A DNA stretch of 64,000 bases from Anaerolineae bacterium (GCA_020849765.1 JADLAY010000043.1:1-64000); one strand, 5' to 3'. Counted from the stretch's first letter, positions 33,831 through 42,577 are shown. Notes: generated from the letters alone by a model not told the origin. Made by a program: numbers and translations.

Positions 33831-34903
33831 ACGCCGTAGACGGTTTCCAGGGCGCGCGGCAGCATGCGCCGCCATGCGCTGTAGTTGTGCCCGCCGTGAT
33901 ATTCCTGATAGTGGAAGTCGTAGCCACGGGCGCGCAGCAGCGCGCTCATCTGCCGATTGGCCGCGATCAACGGCTCGTAGATGCCGCAGTCCAGCCACAG
34001 CTTGAGCGGCGGCAGCGGCGCATGCGCTGCCAGATCGACGACCACGAACCGTCGCTCAGGGTCGACAGCGAACGCGCCGGAATGGCTGATGATGTGCCCG
34101 AAGATGTGTGGGATGCGCAGCCCGGCATAAAGCGACATCAATCCACCCAGCGACGCACCTGCGACGCCATGAATCCCCGGTGTTACCTTCTCGTCCAGCA
34201 GCGGGATGCGCTGCCCAACGAAGGGCACCACCACGTCATGCAGCAGCGCCAGTGTGGCATCGTTGGTCGCATATTCGAGGAGGCGCCCGGCTGGCGAATT
34301 GTCGATCAGCGCCAGCGCGATCGGGCGGATGCGCTGGCTGGCGATCAGCGTATCGACGATCGGCACAATCGACGCGCGCTTGTAGAAGTCGCTGCCATCC
34401 AGCACGATCAGGAGCGGCACCGGCTCATCGACCGGCGGCTGGTACAGACGCACGTAGCGCTTGCCGCCGACCAGGGACCAGCTCGCCTCCACCGAATCCA
34501 GCAGCAGCCGCGTCACCTTGCCGCGTGCGATACCCCGTGGGCGCTGCGCTTCCGGCACATCGGTCTGGGCCTCCAGCATGGAAAAGTAATGATTGTAGGC
34601 TTTGATGCCGTTCCAGACCGTCCGCGGGTTGAACGGATCGGGCAGCCGCTCCTCGCTGTCACGCGTGACCAGATAGGCATATTCGAGGTACGCGTCGCGC
34701 TCGAAGCTGGCCGTGTGTGCCCAGACGTCCTCGCCGACTCGCTCCAATGCAATCGGCTCGCGTCCAGCGCCCCAATAGTTGAAATCACCCACCAGCAGTG
34801 GCGCCGGTGCTGGCCCGTGCCAGACGAACGTCGCCTGATCGCCATCGATCAGTGGTGTGCCTTCTCGTTGTGCACGTTCCAGGAGAGGGTGAGAAGTGGA
34901 CAT
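33827..34903 (-). CDS. Enterochelin-esterase-like alpha/beta hydrolase
   Basis: The 358-residue protein has an N-terminal E-set/CBM48-like domain (LLVGDFNYWGAGREPI, near residue 38) and a C-terminal Esterase D/Fes-like hydrolase with VLDGSDFY, the nucleophile elbow GASLGG and a late His in YHGGHNYSAW. Fes-type enzymes hydrolyse siderophore trilactones; the same fold covers feruloyl and other esterases. It has no signal peptide. Coupling to rsmH by ATGA overlap looks like operon layout rather than function. It follows the terminator-like hairpin after the oxidase operon. Confidence 0.8.
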   Translation of the reverse strand: MSTSHPLLERAQREGTPLIDGDQATFVWHGPAPAPLLVGDFNYWGAGREPIALERVGEDVWAHTASFERDAYLEYAYLVTRDSEERLPDPFNPRTVWNGIKAYNHYFSMLEAQTDVPEAQRPRGIARGKVTRLLLDSVEASWSLVGGKRYVRLYQPPVDEPVPLLIVLDGSDFYKRASIVPIVDTLIASQRIRPIALALIDNSPAGRLLEYATNDATLALLHDVVVPFVGQRIPLLDEKVTPGIHGVAGASLGGLMSLYAGLRIPHIFGHIISHSGAFAVDPERRFVVVDLAAHAPLPPLKLWLDCGIYEPLIAANRQMSALLRARGYDFHYQEYHGGHNYSAWRRMLPRALETVYGV

Positions 34904-34933
34904 GACAATCGCACTCGCTTGGGAAAATCAGAA

Positions 34934-34953
34934 GGCGCAGACCATGCTGCGCC
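34934..34953 (-). terminator. Hairpin ending the oxidase operon
   Basis: GGCGCAG and CTGCGCC form a 7-bp stem around a 6-nt loop between the subunit IV stop and the esterase start. On the minus strand it is followed by TTCTGATTTT, a weak U-tract. Confidence 0.5.
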
Positions 34954-34981
34954 CTCGAAGTCGTCGGTGAGCTACGGAGGC

Positions 34982-35353
34982 TTAGTAGCCAGTGACGGGC
35001 ACGGCGAGCAGGAAGAAAGCGGCGATCAGGCCAATACCCAACGGGACGACCAGGGCCAGCGCATAAAGCGGATTATCATCCTTGAGGTGCATGTAGAAGA
35101 GCACCACCAGCACCGCTTTGATAATCGATGCGATCACCAGCAGCCCCGTCGTCAGGAAGTTGCGCGGGAACAGTTCCGCGATCAGCAGTTCGAACAGCGT
35201 CAGCGCACCCAGCGCGCCGAAAACCACGGTGTAGACCGGCGCATTGATCGTCGTGCCGAACAGCACCGTCTTATCGCTGTGATCGGCGCTGTGGCTGTCG
35301 TGGGCTTCCTGTGCCAGTTCTTCTGCCTGGGTCGTCGTCGACATATCCGTCAT
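34982..35353 (-). CDS. ctaF: Cytochrome c oxidase subunit IV (prokaryotic COX4/CyoD-like)
   Basis: The 123-residue small subunit has three membrane helices (about 40-62, 67-87 and 95-118) with IIKAVLVVLFYMHLKDD, the family hallmark. It is thought to support assembly of the CuB site. GAGGA lies 9 bp before the ATG 35351-35353. It is the last gene of the oxidase operon and is separated by 19 bp from subunit III. The N-terminal 35 residues are rich in Thr, His, Asp and Glu. Confidence 0.88.
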   Translation of the reverse strand: MTDMSTTTQAEELAQEAHDSHSADHSDKTVLFGTTINAPVYTVVFGALGALTLFELLIAELFPRNFLTTGLLVIASIIKAVLVVLFYMHLKDDNPLYALALVVPLGIGLIAAFFLLAVPVTGY

Positions 35354-35372
35354 GGTCAATGTTCCTCGCGCC

Positions 35373-35993
35373 TCAAATCAGGTAGATAAACGTGAACAGG
35401 AAGATCCAGACGACGTCGACGAAGTGCCAGTACAGACCGAAGACTTCGACGCCCGCGTAATTTTCCGCGCTGTAGTTGCCGCGTCGGGCATTCCAGATGA
35501 TGAACAACGCCCACAACACGCCGACGATCACGTGCGCGCCGTGAAAGGCCGTCGGTGCGTAGAAGCGCATGCCGAACTCGCTCAGTTCGCCACCCGTGTA
35601 GAACAAGACCACGCCCGCGTCGGACAGGGTGCGGTACTCGACGTACTGCAGCGCGACGAAGACCGTCCCCAGCAGCGCCGTCCGCCCGATCCAGGTGATC
35701 AGACCCTGGCGGTTGCCCAGCTTGAGCTGGCGCAGGCCCATCACCATCGCCCAACTGCTTGACAGCAGGATGAACGTGTTGAGCGCCACCAGCACGATGC
35801 CGGATTTCTCGTGCACCTCGTGCACCACTTCACGGTTGTTCAGGCTGAAGACGACGTAGGTCGCAATCAACACGGTGAAAATGACGACTTCTGACGCCAA
35901 ATAGAGCCAGGTCGCGAACTTGAGGTTTTCGAGCCGCACCGCCGGCGACGCGTGGCCGTGCTCGTGTTCGACCTGATGTTCAATCGCAGCCAT
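35373..35993 (-). CDS. ctaE: Cytochrome c oxidase subunit III
   Basis: A 206-residue subunit III with five helices, as in short bacterial forms. It carries TWLYLASEVVIFTVLIATYV, the helix with FHGAHVIVGVLWALF and the terminal EVFGLYWHFVDVVWIFLFTFIYL with the conserved Glu and His. It is part of the caa3-type complex in the membrane. A more divergent subunit III-like gene lies two positions upstream, making two copies in one operon. Confidence 0.93.
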   Translation of the reverse strand: MAAIEHQVEHEHGHASPAVRLENLKFATWLYLASEVVIFTVLIATYVVFSLNNREVVHEVHEKSGIVLVALNTFILLSSSWAMVMGLRQLKLGNRQGLITWIGRTALLGTVFVALQYVEYRTLSDAGVVLFYTGGELSEFGMRFYAPTAFHGAHVIVGVLWALFIIWNARRGNYSAENYAGVEVFGLYWHFVDVVWIFLFTFIYLI

Positions 35994-36014
35994 AAATGCT
36001 TTCTCCCCCGGAAG

Positions 36015-37121
36015 CTAGCGCACCGTACCGACCCAACGCAGGAAACGCGCCAGCAGACCCGCGATCTGTCCGATCAGACGCGTGACCCACAGCGGGCGCA
36101 AAATGAGCAGCGGAATAATCAACGCGTTCAGCAGCGACACAATCACCCGCTGGATTTGCAGGCTGTCGCCGCCCAGATTCGGGAACACCGCCGTATACAC
36201 CAGCCCGACGAGCACGTGGTAGAACAGCGGATAGAGGAAGGTCACGATTGCGAAATAGACGGCCAGCGGCATCAGGATGTTGCGCGGGCGGGCAATCCCC
36301 GCGGCCAGTGCCAGCGCGCCGGAGATGCTGAAGAACAGCCGCGCATCGTCGGCGATTGGCACGATCGTCGCCAGAATCTGGTCGGATATGAACGGCACGA
36401 CCAGCAGCCACAGCGCGGCATATGCCGCCAGGAAGACAACCACGAACAGCAGATTGCGCACGGCATCCGGCGGCCCGGCAACCGGAGTGGCCTCCGCCTT
36501 GGCCTCGGCAACCGGCGCACCAGACGGCAGTTGGAACAGTTGGCGTTCCAGCGGCGTATGCGTGGCAACCGCCGCATTGGCGATCCCGCGCGACAGGCCG
36601 AAAAACACCGCGCCAATGGCGCCCGCCGCCAGGAGCAGCGACACCATCATGATGATGACGAAGGCGATGAAGACCACCAGCTCGCTCACCATCACGACCT
36701 GATTGCCCAGGCTCAACTCGAAGTAGCCGATCTGAACTGGCGACGCCAGTGCATTATCCGTCACGGTCAGTCGCGGGCCACCGGGCACCCAGGCGACAAA
36801 CCCGATCACGATCATGAAGACGATCAGGATGGTGCTCAACTGCCAGATCGTGCTGCTGAGGAGCGCTGCCGGTTTCGGTTCCCCTTCAGGTTCCGCAGGA
36901 TGCTCGGCAGCCTCGCCATGCACGCTCATGCGCGGGTCGAAAGCGCCCATACCCCAGACGAAGAAGCCCGCACCCATGAACACCGCCAGCACCGCGCCAA
37001 CGCCCACGTCCCAGATCGGGGTCAGGCCTTGCAGCGCTCGCAGAATAATGACGATGAGTGCGCCGAGTAGAAAACCGAGGATACCCATCGGTACAGCGCG
37101 TGACAAACCGGGTTGTATCAC
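36015..37121 (-). CDS. Uncharacterised multipass membrane protein of the oxidase operon
   Basis: The 368-residue protein has about eight hydrophobic helices and no family I recognise. Its position between two subunit III genes, with short gaps on both sides, says it acts with the oxidase. A Pro/Glu-rich loop (AAEHPAEPEGEPKP) lies near residue 75 and an Ala/Pro-rich loop near 215. No heme or copper motif (CxxCH, paired His) was seen. It could be an accessory subunit or an assembly or quinol-side factor. Confidence 0.65.
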   Translation of the reverse strand: MIQPGLSRAVPMGILGFLLGALIVIILRALQGLTPIWDVGVGAVLAVFMGAGFFVWGMGAFDPRMSVHGEAAEHPAEPEGEPKPAALLSSTIWQLSTILIVFMIVIGFVAWVPGGPRLTVTDNALASPVQIGYFELSLGNQVVMVSELVVFIAFVIIMMVSLLLAAGAIGAVFFGLSRGIANAAVATHTPLERQLFQLPSGAPVAEAKAEATPVAGPPDAVRNLLFVVVFLAAYAALWLLVVPFISDQILATIVPIADDARLFFSISGALALAAGIARPRNILMPLAVYFAIVTFLYPLFYHVLVGLVYTAVFPNLGGDSLQIQRVIVSLLNALIIPLLILRPLWVTRLIGQIAGLLARFLRWVGTVR

Positions 37122-37199
37122 GTCGTTTCTCTCCTTGATGACCCTTCGCCCGCGCGCAAAAACGGCTTCTGCGAATGGCCGGAAGCAAATGAGCCGCGA

Positions 37200-37778
37200 T
37201 TATAACACGTACAGTACCACGTAAAACATAATCCAGGCCACGATCACGAAATACCATAATTTGGTGCCCGCCTCGACCGCCCAGGTGTCGTGAGAGGTCA
37301 CCTGACCGGCACGCACACGCCGGTCGACGAGCCACATATACAGCCCGATGACGAGTGCGTGGATGGCATGAAAAGCCGTCATCACGCGGAAGACGGTGCT
37401 GTACATGCCGCTGGTCGGGATCGTGATCCATTCGAACGCAATCACGACCACGAACGCCGCGCCCAGCACCAGCGCCAGCCGCCACTGGCTGAAAAAGCGC
37501 CCAAGCTGATCCGCATTGATCGCCTGGAGCGCGTTGTGCACCAGCCATCCGCTGGCGGCGAGGAACAGAGTCACAATCGTCGGCAGGATGGACGACAGCG
37601 GTTCGACGCCTGCCGGAGGCCACGACGGTGCGTTGCTGCGAATTTGCCAGTTCACCACGATCAGGCAGACGAAGGCCATAATCCAGCTCACCTGGAAGAC
37701 CGTCATCCCTGTGCGCTTATTGCGCAGCGCCATCAGCTCGTCGCGCGTCAGCCCTTGTTCGGCTACGTGTTGTGCCAT
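37200..37778 (-). CDS. Divergent cytochrome c oxidase subunit III-like protein
   Basis: A 192-residue protein of five helices. The last part, VMTAFHAIHALVIGLYMW then EAGTKLWYFVIVAWIMFYVVLYV, follows the subunit III pattern (FHxxHV, then ExxxxYWHFVDxVW). The Trp-His-Phe-Val of true subunit III is replaced by Trp-Tyr-Phe-Val. The N-terminal 20 residues are hydrophilic. It sits between ctaD and the 368-residue membrane protein. It may be a NorE-like/second subunit III or replace it under other conditions. Confidence 0.75.
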   Translation of the reverse strand: MAQHVAEQGLTRDELMALRNKRTGMTVFQVSWIMAFVCLIVVNWQIRSNAPSWPPAGVEPLSSILPTIVTLFLAASGWLVHNALQAINADQLGRFFSQWRLALVLGAAFVVVIAFEWITIPTSGMYSTVFRVMTAFHAIHALVIGLYMWLVDRRVRAGQVTSHDTWAVEAGTKLWYFVIVAWIMFYVVLYVL

Positions 37779-37814
37779 CGCTCGCTTATTTCCGTTCCAT
37801 CATCTTCAAACATC

Positions 37815-37841
37815 ATGGGGGCGACCACTGGCCGCCCCCAT
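37815..37841 (-). promoter_or_regulatory. mRNA hairpin between ctaD and the subunit III-like gene
   Basis: ATGGGGGCG pairs with CGCCCCCAT over a 9-nt loop in the 114-bp gap after the ctaD stop. No T-run follows. It may protect or partly attenuate the message, giving more subunit I and II than the later subunits. Confidence 0.45.
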
Positions 37842-37892
37842 AAGTGCGTTGAACACCGTTCACACCTGGAGGGCGCGTCAGACGCCGCCCGG

Positions 37893-39608
37893 CTATTCTG
37901 TGCCCGCGCTGAGCGGCCCGATCTTCTCGACCGGTTCGTAATCGGAAGGGTTCACCGTCCCGTACTTCTTGTTCTGCGACTCGACGTAGTTGTAGGCGGC
38001 TTCCGTCCCGTAGCCATAGGGATTCGGGAACGGCACCGGGTCGCCGATGAAGTTGGTGCTCGGCGGCGGTGAGCTTGTGGCCCACTCCAGCGTCAGCGCG
38101 CGCCACGGATTGGCGCCTGCCTTCTCGCCGTAGAACAGGCTGTGCACCATGTTGTAGAGCAGGATGAACGTCGAAATACCGAGCACGAACGCCGCGATGC
38201 TGATGAAGACGTTCAGCGTCTGGAATTCCGGCGCGTACTGCGCCACGCGGCGCGGCATACCGAGCATACCCGCCAGGTGCATCGGGAAGAAGGTCAGGAA
38301 GAACGCCGGGTAGGTAATCCAGAAGTGGATCTTGCCCAGCCGCTCGTCCAGCATGCGCCCGGTGATCTTCGGGAACCAATGATAGATGGCGCCATAGACC
38401 GCCAGCACGCTGCCGCCGAACAGCACGAAGTGCAGGTGGCTGACGACGAAGTACGTATCGTGGACGTGAATGTCGAACGGCACCGAGCCGAGCATGACGC
38501 CGCTGATACCGCCGATCACGAACATGCTCAAAAAGCCGAGCGCGAACAACATGGCGCTCGTGAAGTGGATCTTGCCGCCCCAGATCGTGCCCAGCCAGCT
38601 AAAGACCTTGATGCCCGTGGGCACCGCGATGATCATCGACGTGATCATGAACGGGATGCGCAGTTCCGGCGTCAGGCTGGTGAACATGTGATGCGCCCAC
38701 ACCGTGAAGCCGACCAGCGCAATCGCCATGCTCGACAGCGCAATCGCGCGGTAGCCGAAGACCGGCTTACGGCTGTGCACCGAGAGCAACTCGCTGATGA
38801 TGCCGAACGCGGGCAGCACCATGATGTAGACGGCCGGATGGCTGTAGAACCAGAAGATGTTCTGCCACAAAAGGACATCACCACCCTGGGCCGGGTTGAA
38901 GAAGGCCGTCCCCGCCACGCGGTCGAGAATGAGCAGCGTCAGGGCGCCTGCCAGGAACGGCGTCGCCATGACGATAATGATCGAAGTCGCCAGCATCGCC
39001 CAAACGAACAGCGGCATCTGGAAGTAACCCATACCCGCCGGGCGCATGTTACGGATCGTGACGATGAAGTTGATCGCACCCAGGATCGACGACACGCCGA
39101 GCAGATGCAGCGAGAGCGCCCACAGCGTCTGCCCGTCGCCGCTGAAGAGCGTGCTCAGGGGCGGGTAGCTCGTCCAGCCCGCTTCCGTCTGTCCAACGAA
39201 GTAGCCGAGGATCATCATGATGCCCGCCGGCGGGATCAGCCAGAAGGCGAAGGCATTCAGCCACGGGAAGGCCATATCCTTCGCGCCCAGCATCAGCGGC
39301 ACGAGGTAGTTCGCGAAGCCCGCCATCATCGGGATGATCCAGAGGAAGATCATCACCGTGCCGTGGATGCTGAACAGGCTGTTGTAGGCCTGTCCATCGG
39401 CCATCAGGTCGATGGCCGGGGTTAGCAGTTCCCAGCGAATGAGCATCGCCAGCGCGCCGCCGAAGATGAAGAAGAACAACGCCGTCGCCATGTACTGGAC
39501 GCCGATGATCTTGTGGTCGACGCTCCAACGCAGATAATCACTCACGCGCAGTCGTTTGGGCTGCTCGATTGCTGCGCCGGGAAGCGTTGGTGCGGTTACG
39601 GCTGCCAT
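37893..39608 (-). CDS. ctaD: Cytochrome c oxidase subunit I (A2-type)
   Basis: The 571-residue catalytic subunit binds low-spin heme, high-spin heme and CuB and reduces oxygen to water while pumping protons. Twelve helices are predicted. The CuB region reads WFYSHPAVYIMVLPAFG, so the GHPEV motif with the D-channel Glu is replaced by YSHPxV, which marks A2-type heme-copper oxidases as in Rhodothermus. The conserved HDTYFVVSHLHFVLFGGSV with the heme His pair is present. It follows subunit II by 39 bp. Confidence 0.96.
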   Translation of the reverse strand: MAAVTAPTLPGAAIEQPKRLRVSDYLRWSVDHKIIGVQYMATALFFFIFGGALAMLIRWELLTPAIDLMADGQAYNSLFSIHGTVMIFLWIIPMMAGFANYLVPLMLGAKDMAFPWLNAFAFWLIPPAGIMMILGYFVGQTEAGWTSYPPLSTLFSGDGQTLWALSLHLLGVSSILGAINFIVTIRNMRPAGMGYFQMPLFVWAMLATSIIIVMATPFLAGALTLLILDRVAGTAFFNPAQGGDVLLWQNIFWFYSHPAVYIMVLPAFGIISELLSVHSRKPVFGYRAIALSSMAIALVGFTVWAHHMFTSLTPELRIPFMITSMIIAVPTGIKVFSWLGTIWGGKIHFTSAMLFALGFLSMFVIGGISGVMLGSVPFDIHVHDTYFVVSHLHFVLFGGSVLAVYGAIYHWFPKITGRMLDERLGKIHFWITYPAFFLTFFPMHLAGMLGMPRRVAQYAPEFQTLNVFISIAAFVLGISTFILLYNMVHSLFYGEKAGANPWRALTLEWATSSPPPSTNFIGDPVPFPNPYGYGTEAAYNYVESQNKKYGTVNPSDYEPVEKIGPLSAGTE

Positions 39609-39647
39609 AAATCGCCCCTTTTCCTTACTACTATCTCTCTCATCGCC

Positions 39648-40880
39648 CTAGTTACTTGGGTTCGCCGTCTGCGTCAACAGGTAGGCGACAATGGCTTCCA
39701 GATCGTTCTGGGGCATGTAATTCGGTTGGCCCTGATCCGGATTGAACTGCGGCATCAGATTGCCGAAGCCCGGCACCAGGAAGTCGCCCGGATGCCGCAG
39801 CGAATGCTCGATGTAGGCGGCGCCGTCCGCATCGCCGGTCGTTTGCGCGCGCTCAGCGGCGCGGTCGCCGATGCCGTTCAGGTTGGGGCCGATATTGCCC
39901 GTCCAGCCCTGATCGTCCAGGGTGTGGCAGGTCGCGCACGGGTATGCACCGCTGGCGAGGATTTGCCGCCCCAGCAGCGCCGGGTCATCCGGCGGGACGA
40001 GCACGGCGGTCGCCGCATCGTCAAAGAAGTTCGCCAGATATTCCTCTTCGGTCGCGTACACGATCAGCCATGCGCCCAGCAGTTCGCCGTCGCGCCCGAC
40101 TTCGCCCGCCATCGCGCCATGCCCGGAGCCGCACAATTCCGCACAAACGATGCGATAATTACCGGCTTCCGTTGGCGTGAAGCGGATTTCAGTCGTGCGC
40201 CCCGGCAGCACGTCCTGCTTGACGCGCATCGCCGGCACCCAGAAAGCGTGATTGACGTCCTGCGACTGCATTTCCATCACGATTGGCTGGTCGACCCAGG
40301 TATACAATTTCGGATTGCTGAAATGAACGACGCCATCCTCGTCCGTCAGGTCGGTCTGGACTTCCGGCTTCAGATCGCTGAAGTTGAGGGTCGTCGGCAG
40401 CGTGTCCTGGCTGACTTCATAATTGAACGTCCAGGCGAAACGGGCCGCCGTCGCGCCGACGGTCATCTCGTTAGGGACGACCGCGCGCGTATTGACCCAG
40501 ACGACGTAGCTCAGGATCGCCAACACAGCGACCAGCACCGCCGGGACCGCCGTCCACACCAGTTCCAGCATCGTATTGCCGTGAATCGGTGGGCCATCCG
40601 AAAGGTCGCCCGGCCGCGCCCGGAACCGGATGACCGAGACCAGGATCAGGCCTTCAACCAGGATGAAGATGACGCCCCCGAAGAAGAGCAGGAATGTGAA
40701 AAGCTGGTCGACTTGCTGGGCCTGCGTCGATGCCTGGGGAGGCAAAATCTGAGGCACCAACAGGGTCAGCCCCAGGGCACCCGCAATGATGACGACCACG
40801 CCCACGATGATCAGGCTCAGCGAGGGCATCAGGCTGGGGTTGCTGCGCGGCGTAGGAGGATGGCTCGAACTCATACTCAT
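39648..40880 (-). CDS. ctaC: Cytochrome c oxidase subunit II with fused cytochrome c (caa3)
   Basis: A 410-residue subunit II: two membrane helices (about 17-42 and 60-82, with a further hydrophobic stretch at 105-125), then the extracellular CuA domain with the ligands in DVNHAFWVP and CAELCGSGHGAM, then a C-terminal cytochrome c domain with CATCH (near 312) and the distal Met in NLMPQF. The fusion marks a caa3-type oxidase that takes electrons from soluble or membrane cytochrome c. It is the first gene of the operon, with a predicted promoter about 120 bp upstream. Confidence 0.95.
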   Translation of the reverse strand: MSMSSSHPPTPRSNPSLMPSLSLIIVGVVVIIAGALGLTLLVPQILPPQASTQAQQVDQLFTFLLFFGGVIFILVEGLILVSVIRFRARPGDLSDGPPIHGNTMLELVWTAVPAVLVAVLAILSYVVWVNTRAVVPNEMTVGATAARFAWTFNYEVSQDTLPTTLNFSDLKPEVQTDLTDEDGVVHFSNPKLYTWVDQPIVMEMQSQDVNHAFWVPAMRVKQDVLPGRTTEIRFTPTEAGNYRIVCAELCGSGHGAMAGEVGRDGELLGAWLIVYATEEEYLANFFDDAATAVLVPPDDPALLGRQILASGAYPCATCHTLDDQGWTGNIGPNLNGIGDRAAERAQTTGDADGAAYIEHSLRHPGDFLVPGFGNLMPQFNPDQGQPNYMPQNDLEAIVAYLLTQTANPSN

Positions 40881-41001
40881 GTCCCATCAACAGTTAATTA
40901 TGCGGCTCAAGAGGTTGGCGACTCACAGCCCGCCAATAAACGAAGAAGGGTCAAAATAATCAGCACGTTTAATTTGTTCAATTTTACACAAACGCTCCAC
41001 G

Positions 41002-41030
41002 ATTCTACCTGAGACTTGGATGAGGTGCAA
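41002..41030 (-). promoter_or_regulatory. Candidate promoter of the oxidase operon
   Basis: On the minus strand TTGCAC (41025-41030) and TAGAAT (41002-41007) are 17 bp apart, 122 bp before the ctaC start. The leader between is A/T-rich with no clear structure. Confidence 0.5.
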
Positions 41031-41060
41031 GGAATGTATTGTGTGATTTCAAGTGTTACC

Positions 41061-41080
41061 TGTCACTGTCGTATGTGACA
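41061..41080. promoter_or_regulatory. Inverted repeat TGTCAC-N8-GTGACA between divergent genes
   Basis: A perfect 6-bp inverted repeat with 8-bp spacer lies upstream of both the oxidase promoter and the GT9 gene. It has the size of a dimeric regulator site; the CRP/FNR half-sites TGTGA/TTGAT do not match, so the regulator is unknown. Confidence 0.4.
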
Positions 41081-41104
41081 TCCATACTCTGCCAAAGGTT
41101 TTAG

Positions 41105-42175
41105 ATGGTAAAGTATACACCCATGCTTTTCAAACGGATCATCCTCGTTCTGCCCTGCTGCATTGGCGATGTCGTCCTCGCGACGGCGACCCTACAGGCC
41201 TTGCGCCGTGCTTTTCCAGGGGCCCACATCGCCTGGGCGGTCGGCTCCTGGTCGAAGTCTGCCGTCGACAGTCACCCCCTGCTCGATGCCGTGGTCGATA
41301 CCGGCCCTGAGGCGCTGCCGATGCGCACGCCCGGTGGCATGCTGCGCTTCGTCCGCCAGCTTCGCGCCGGGCATTACGATCTGCTCGTCTCGCTCGTTCG
41401 CTCGCCGTGGATGAGCGTCGCCGCGCTGCTCTCCGGAATCCCCACTCGCGCAGGCATCGACAGCGCTGGGCGCGGCTTCGGCTACACCGTGCGCGCCGCC
41501 GTCGATCCGCAGACGCCTCGCCACGAAGCCGACATCTATCTCGACGTCGCCCGCGCGCTCGGCGTCGATGTTACGGGCTGTTACGCCAACGTGCCCGTCC
41601 CGGCGGATGCGCGCGGTTTGATGGCCCGCCGCGGCCTCAGCGGCCCGTACTTCGTCGTCAATCCGGCGGGCGGGCGCAACCCTGGCATGACGATGGATGT
41701 CAAGCGCTATCCTCCGGCCAGCCTCGCCGCCTTGACCGATCGCCTCGCGCAGCACCTGAGTGCGCAGCCCGTCCTGCTGGCCGGGCCGGGCGATGCCGAG
41801 ATCGTGGCCGCCGTCCAGGGAGCATTAAACGCCGAGTCGAGAGCTTTAGTAGGTGAATTGAGTTTCGGCGAGATCGCCGCGCTGGCGGCGGAGTCACAGC
41901 TCTACGTCGGCAACGACACCGGCCTGACGCACTATGCGGCGGCCGCGGGCGCGCGCACCGTCATGATCATGGGGCCGAGCGACCCGGCGCGCTATGCACC
42001 GTTCACGCCGAAGGCGATCGCATTGTGGAAGGCGGCAGATCTGCCGCGCGGTGGGGTGGCGGCGGGGGCGCCGCAATCCTTCGATTGGGGTCGTGATGGC
42101 ATCAGTGTCGACGAGGCCGAAGTGCGCATCCTCGCCTGGCTGGCGGATTCGTCAGAGGGCAAGCCGCCGCAATAG
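41105..42175 (+). CDS. GT9 family glycosyltransferase (heptosyltransferase-like)
   Basis: The 356-residue protein resembles ADP-heptose:LPS heptosyltransferases (GT-B fold). It begins RIILVLPCCIGDVVLATATLQALRRAFP and has the C-terminal donor-binding pattern SFGEIAALAAESQLYVGNDTGLTHYAAAAGA with the Asn-Asp-Thr-Gly motif. In a phylum usually regarded as lacking LPS, its acceptor is more likely a cell-surface glycan or glycolipid. AAAGG precedes the ATG used; MLFKRI six codons later is an alternative start. Its end overlaps the next gene tail to tail by 24 bp. Confidence 0.85.
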   Translation: MVKYTPMLFKRIILVLPCCIGDVVLATATLQALRRAFPGAHIAWAVGSWSKSAVDSHPLLDAVVDTGPEALPMRTPGGMLRFVRQLRAGHYDLLVSLVRSPWMSVAALLSGIPTRAGIDSAGRGFGYTVRAAVDPQTPRHEADIYLDVARALGVDVTGCYANVPVPADARGLMARRGLSGPYFVVNPAGGRNPGMTMDVKRYPPASLAALTDRLAQHLSAQPVLLAGPGDAEIVAAVQGALNAESRALVGELSFGEIAALAAESQLYVGNDTGLTHYAAAAGARTVMIMGPSDPARYAPFTPKAIALWKAADLPRGGVAAGAPQSFDWGRDGISVDEAEVRILAWLADSSEGKPPQ

Positions 42176-42577
42176 GCTGCGACCGCTTCCGCCGCCACGT
42201 GGGTGCGCCGCGACGCTCGCATCCGCCCGCGCCAGGTCATCCTGGATGGCGCACAGCCGGGCCGCTGCGTCGGCGCGAATGTGGGCATCATTGCAGCGCG
42301 GCGCCTGAGTGATCAACTCCAGTGCCTGGCGCGCGGCATGAGCGCGGAACGCATCGCGCACTCGGCCCGCCTTGGCAACGATCAGCCGCAGTTCAGTGAC
42401 GTCCGGGTTGTTCGCCATGGCGACGAACACGTAGCCCCAGTCCCCCTTCAGCCCGATCAAGATCGGCGCCTCGCGCAGGGCAATCACCTGCTCGGCGTCG
42501 CTGAGAGTTTTCCTGGCGGTGTCGATCGCGCCGCTGCGGGATGTCTTCAAAGTGATCGACTGGTCGAACGCGGTCAT
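42152..42577 (-). CDS. Hypothetical protein
   Basis: A 141-residue soluble protein starting MTAFDQSITL with GGGGA upstream. The N-terminal half has alternating strands (APILIGLKGDWGYVFVAMANN, ELRLIVA) and the rest is helical with Ala, Arg and Cys (RCNDAHIRADAAARLCAIQDDL). I recognise no family. Codon use is like that of the neighbours, so it is a credible gene despite its 24-bp tail overlap with the GT9 gene on the other strand. Confidence 0.5.
   Translation of the reverse strand: MTAFDQSITLKTSRSGAIDTARKTLSDAEQVIALREAPILIGLKGDWGYVFVAMANNPDVTELRLIVAKAGRVRDAFRAHAARQALELITQAPRCNDAHIRADAAARLCAIQDDLARADASVAAHPRGGGSGRSLLRRLAL

Noticed and set aside
38142-39425. 427-codon open frame antisense to ctaD
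   Set aside because: Antisense to a well-identified oxidase subunit; the Arg/His/Asp-rich composition is typical of GC shadows.
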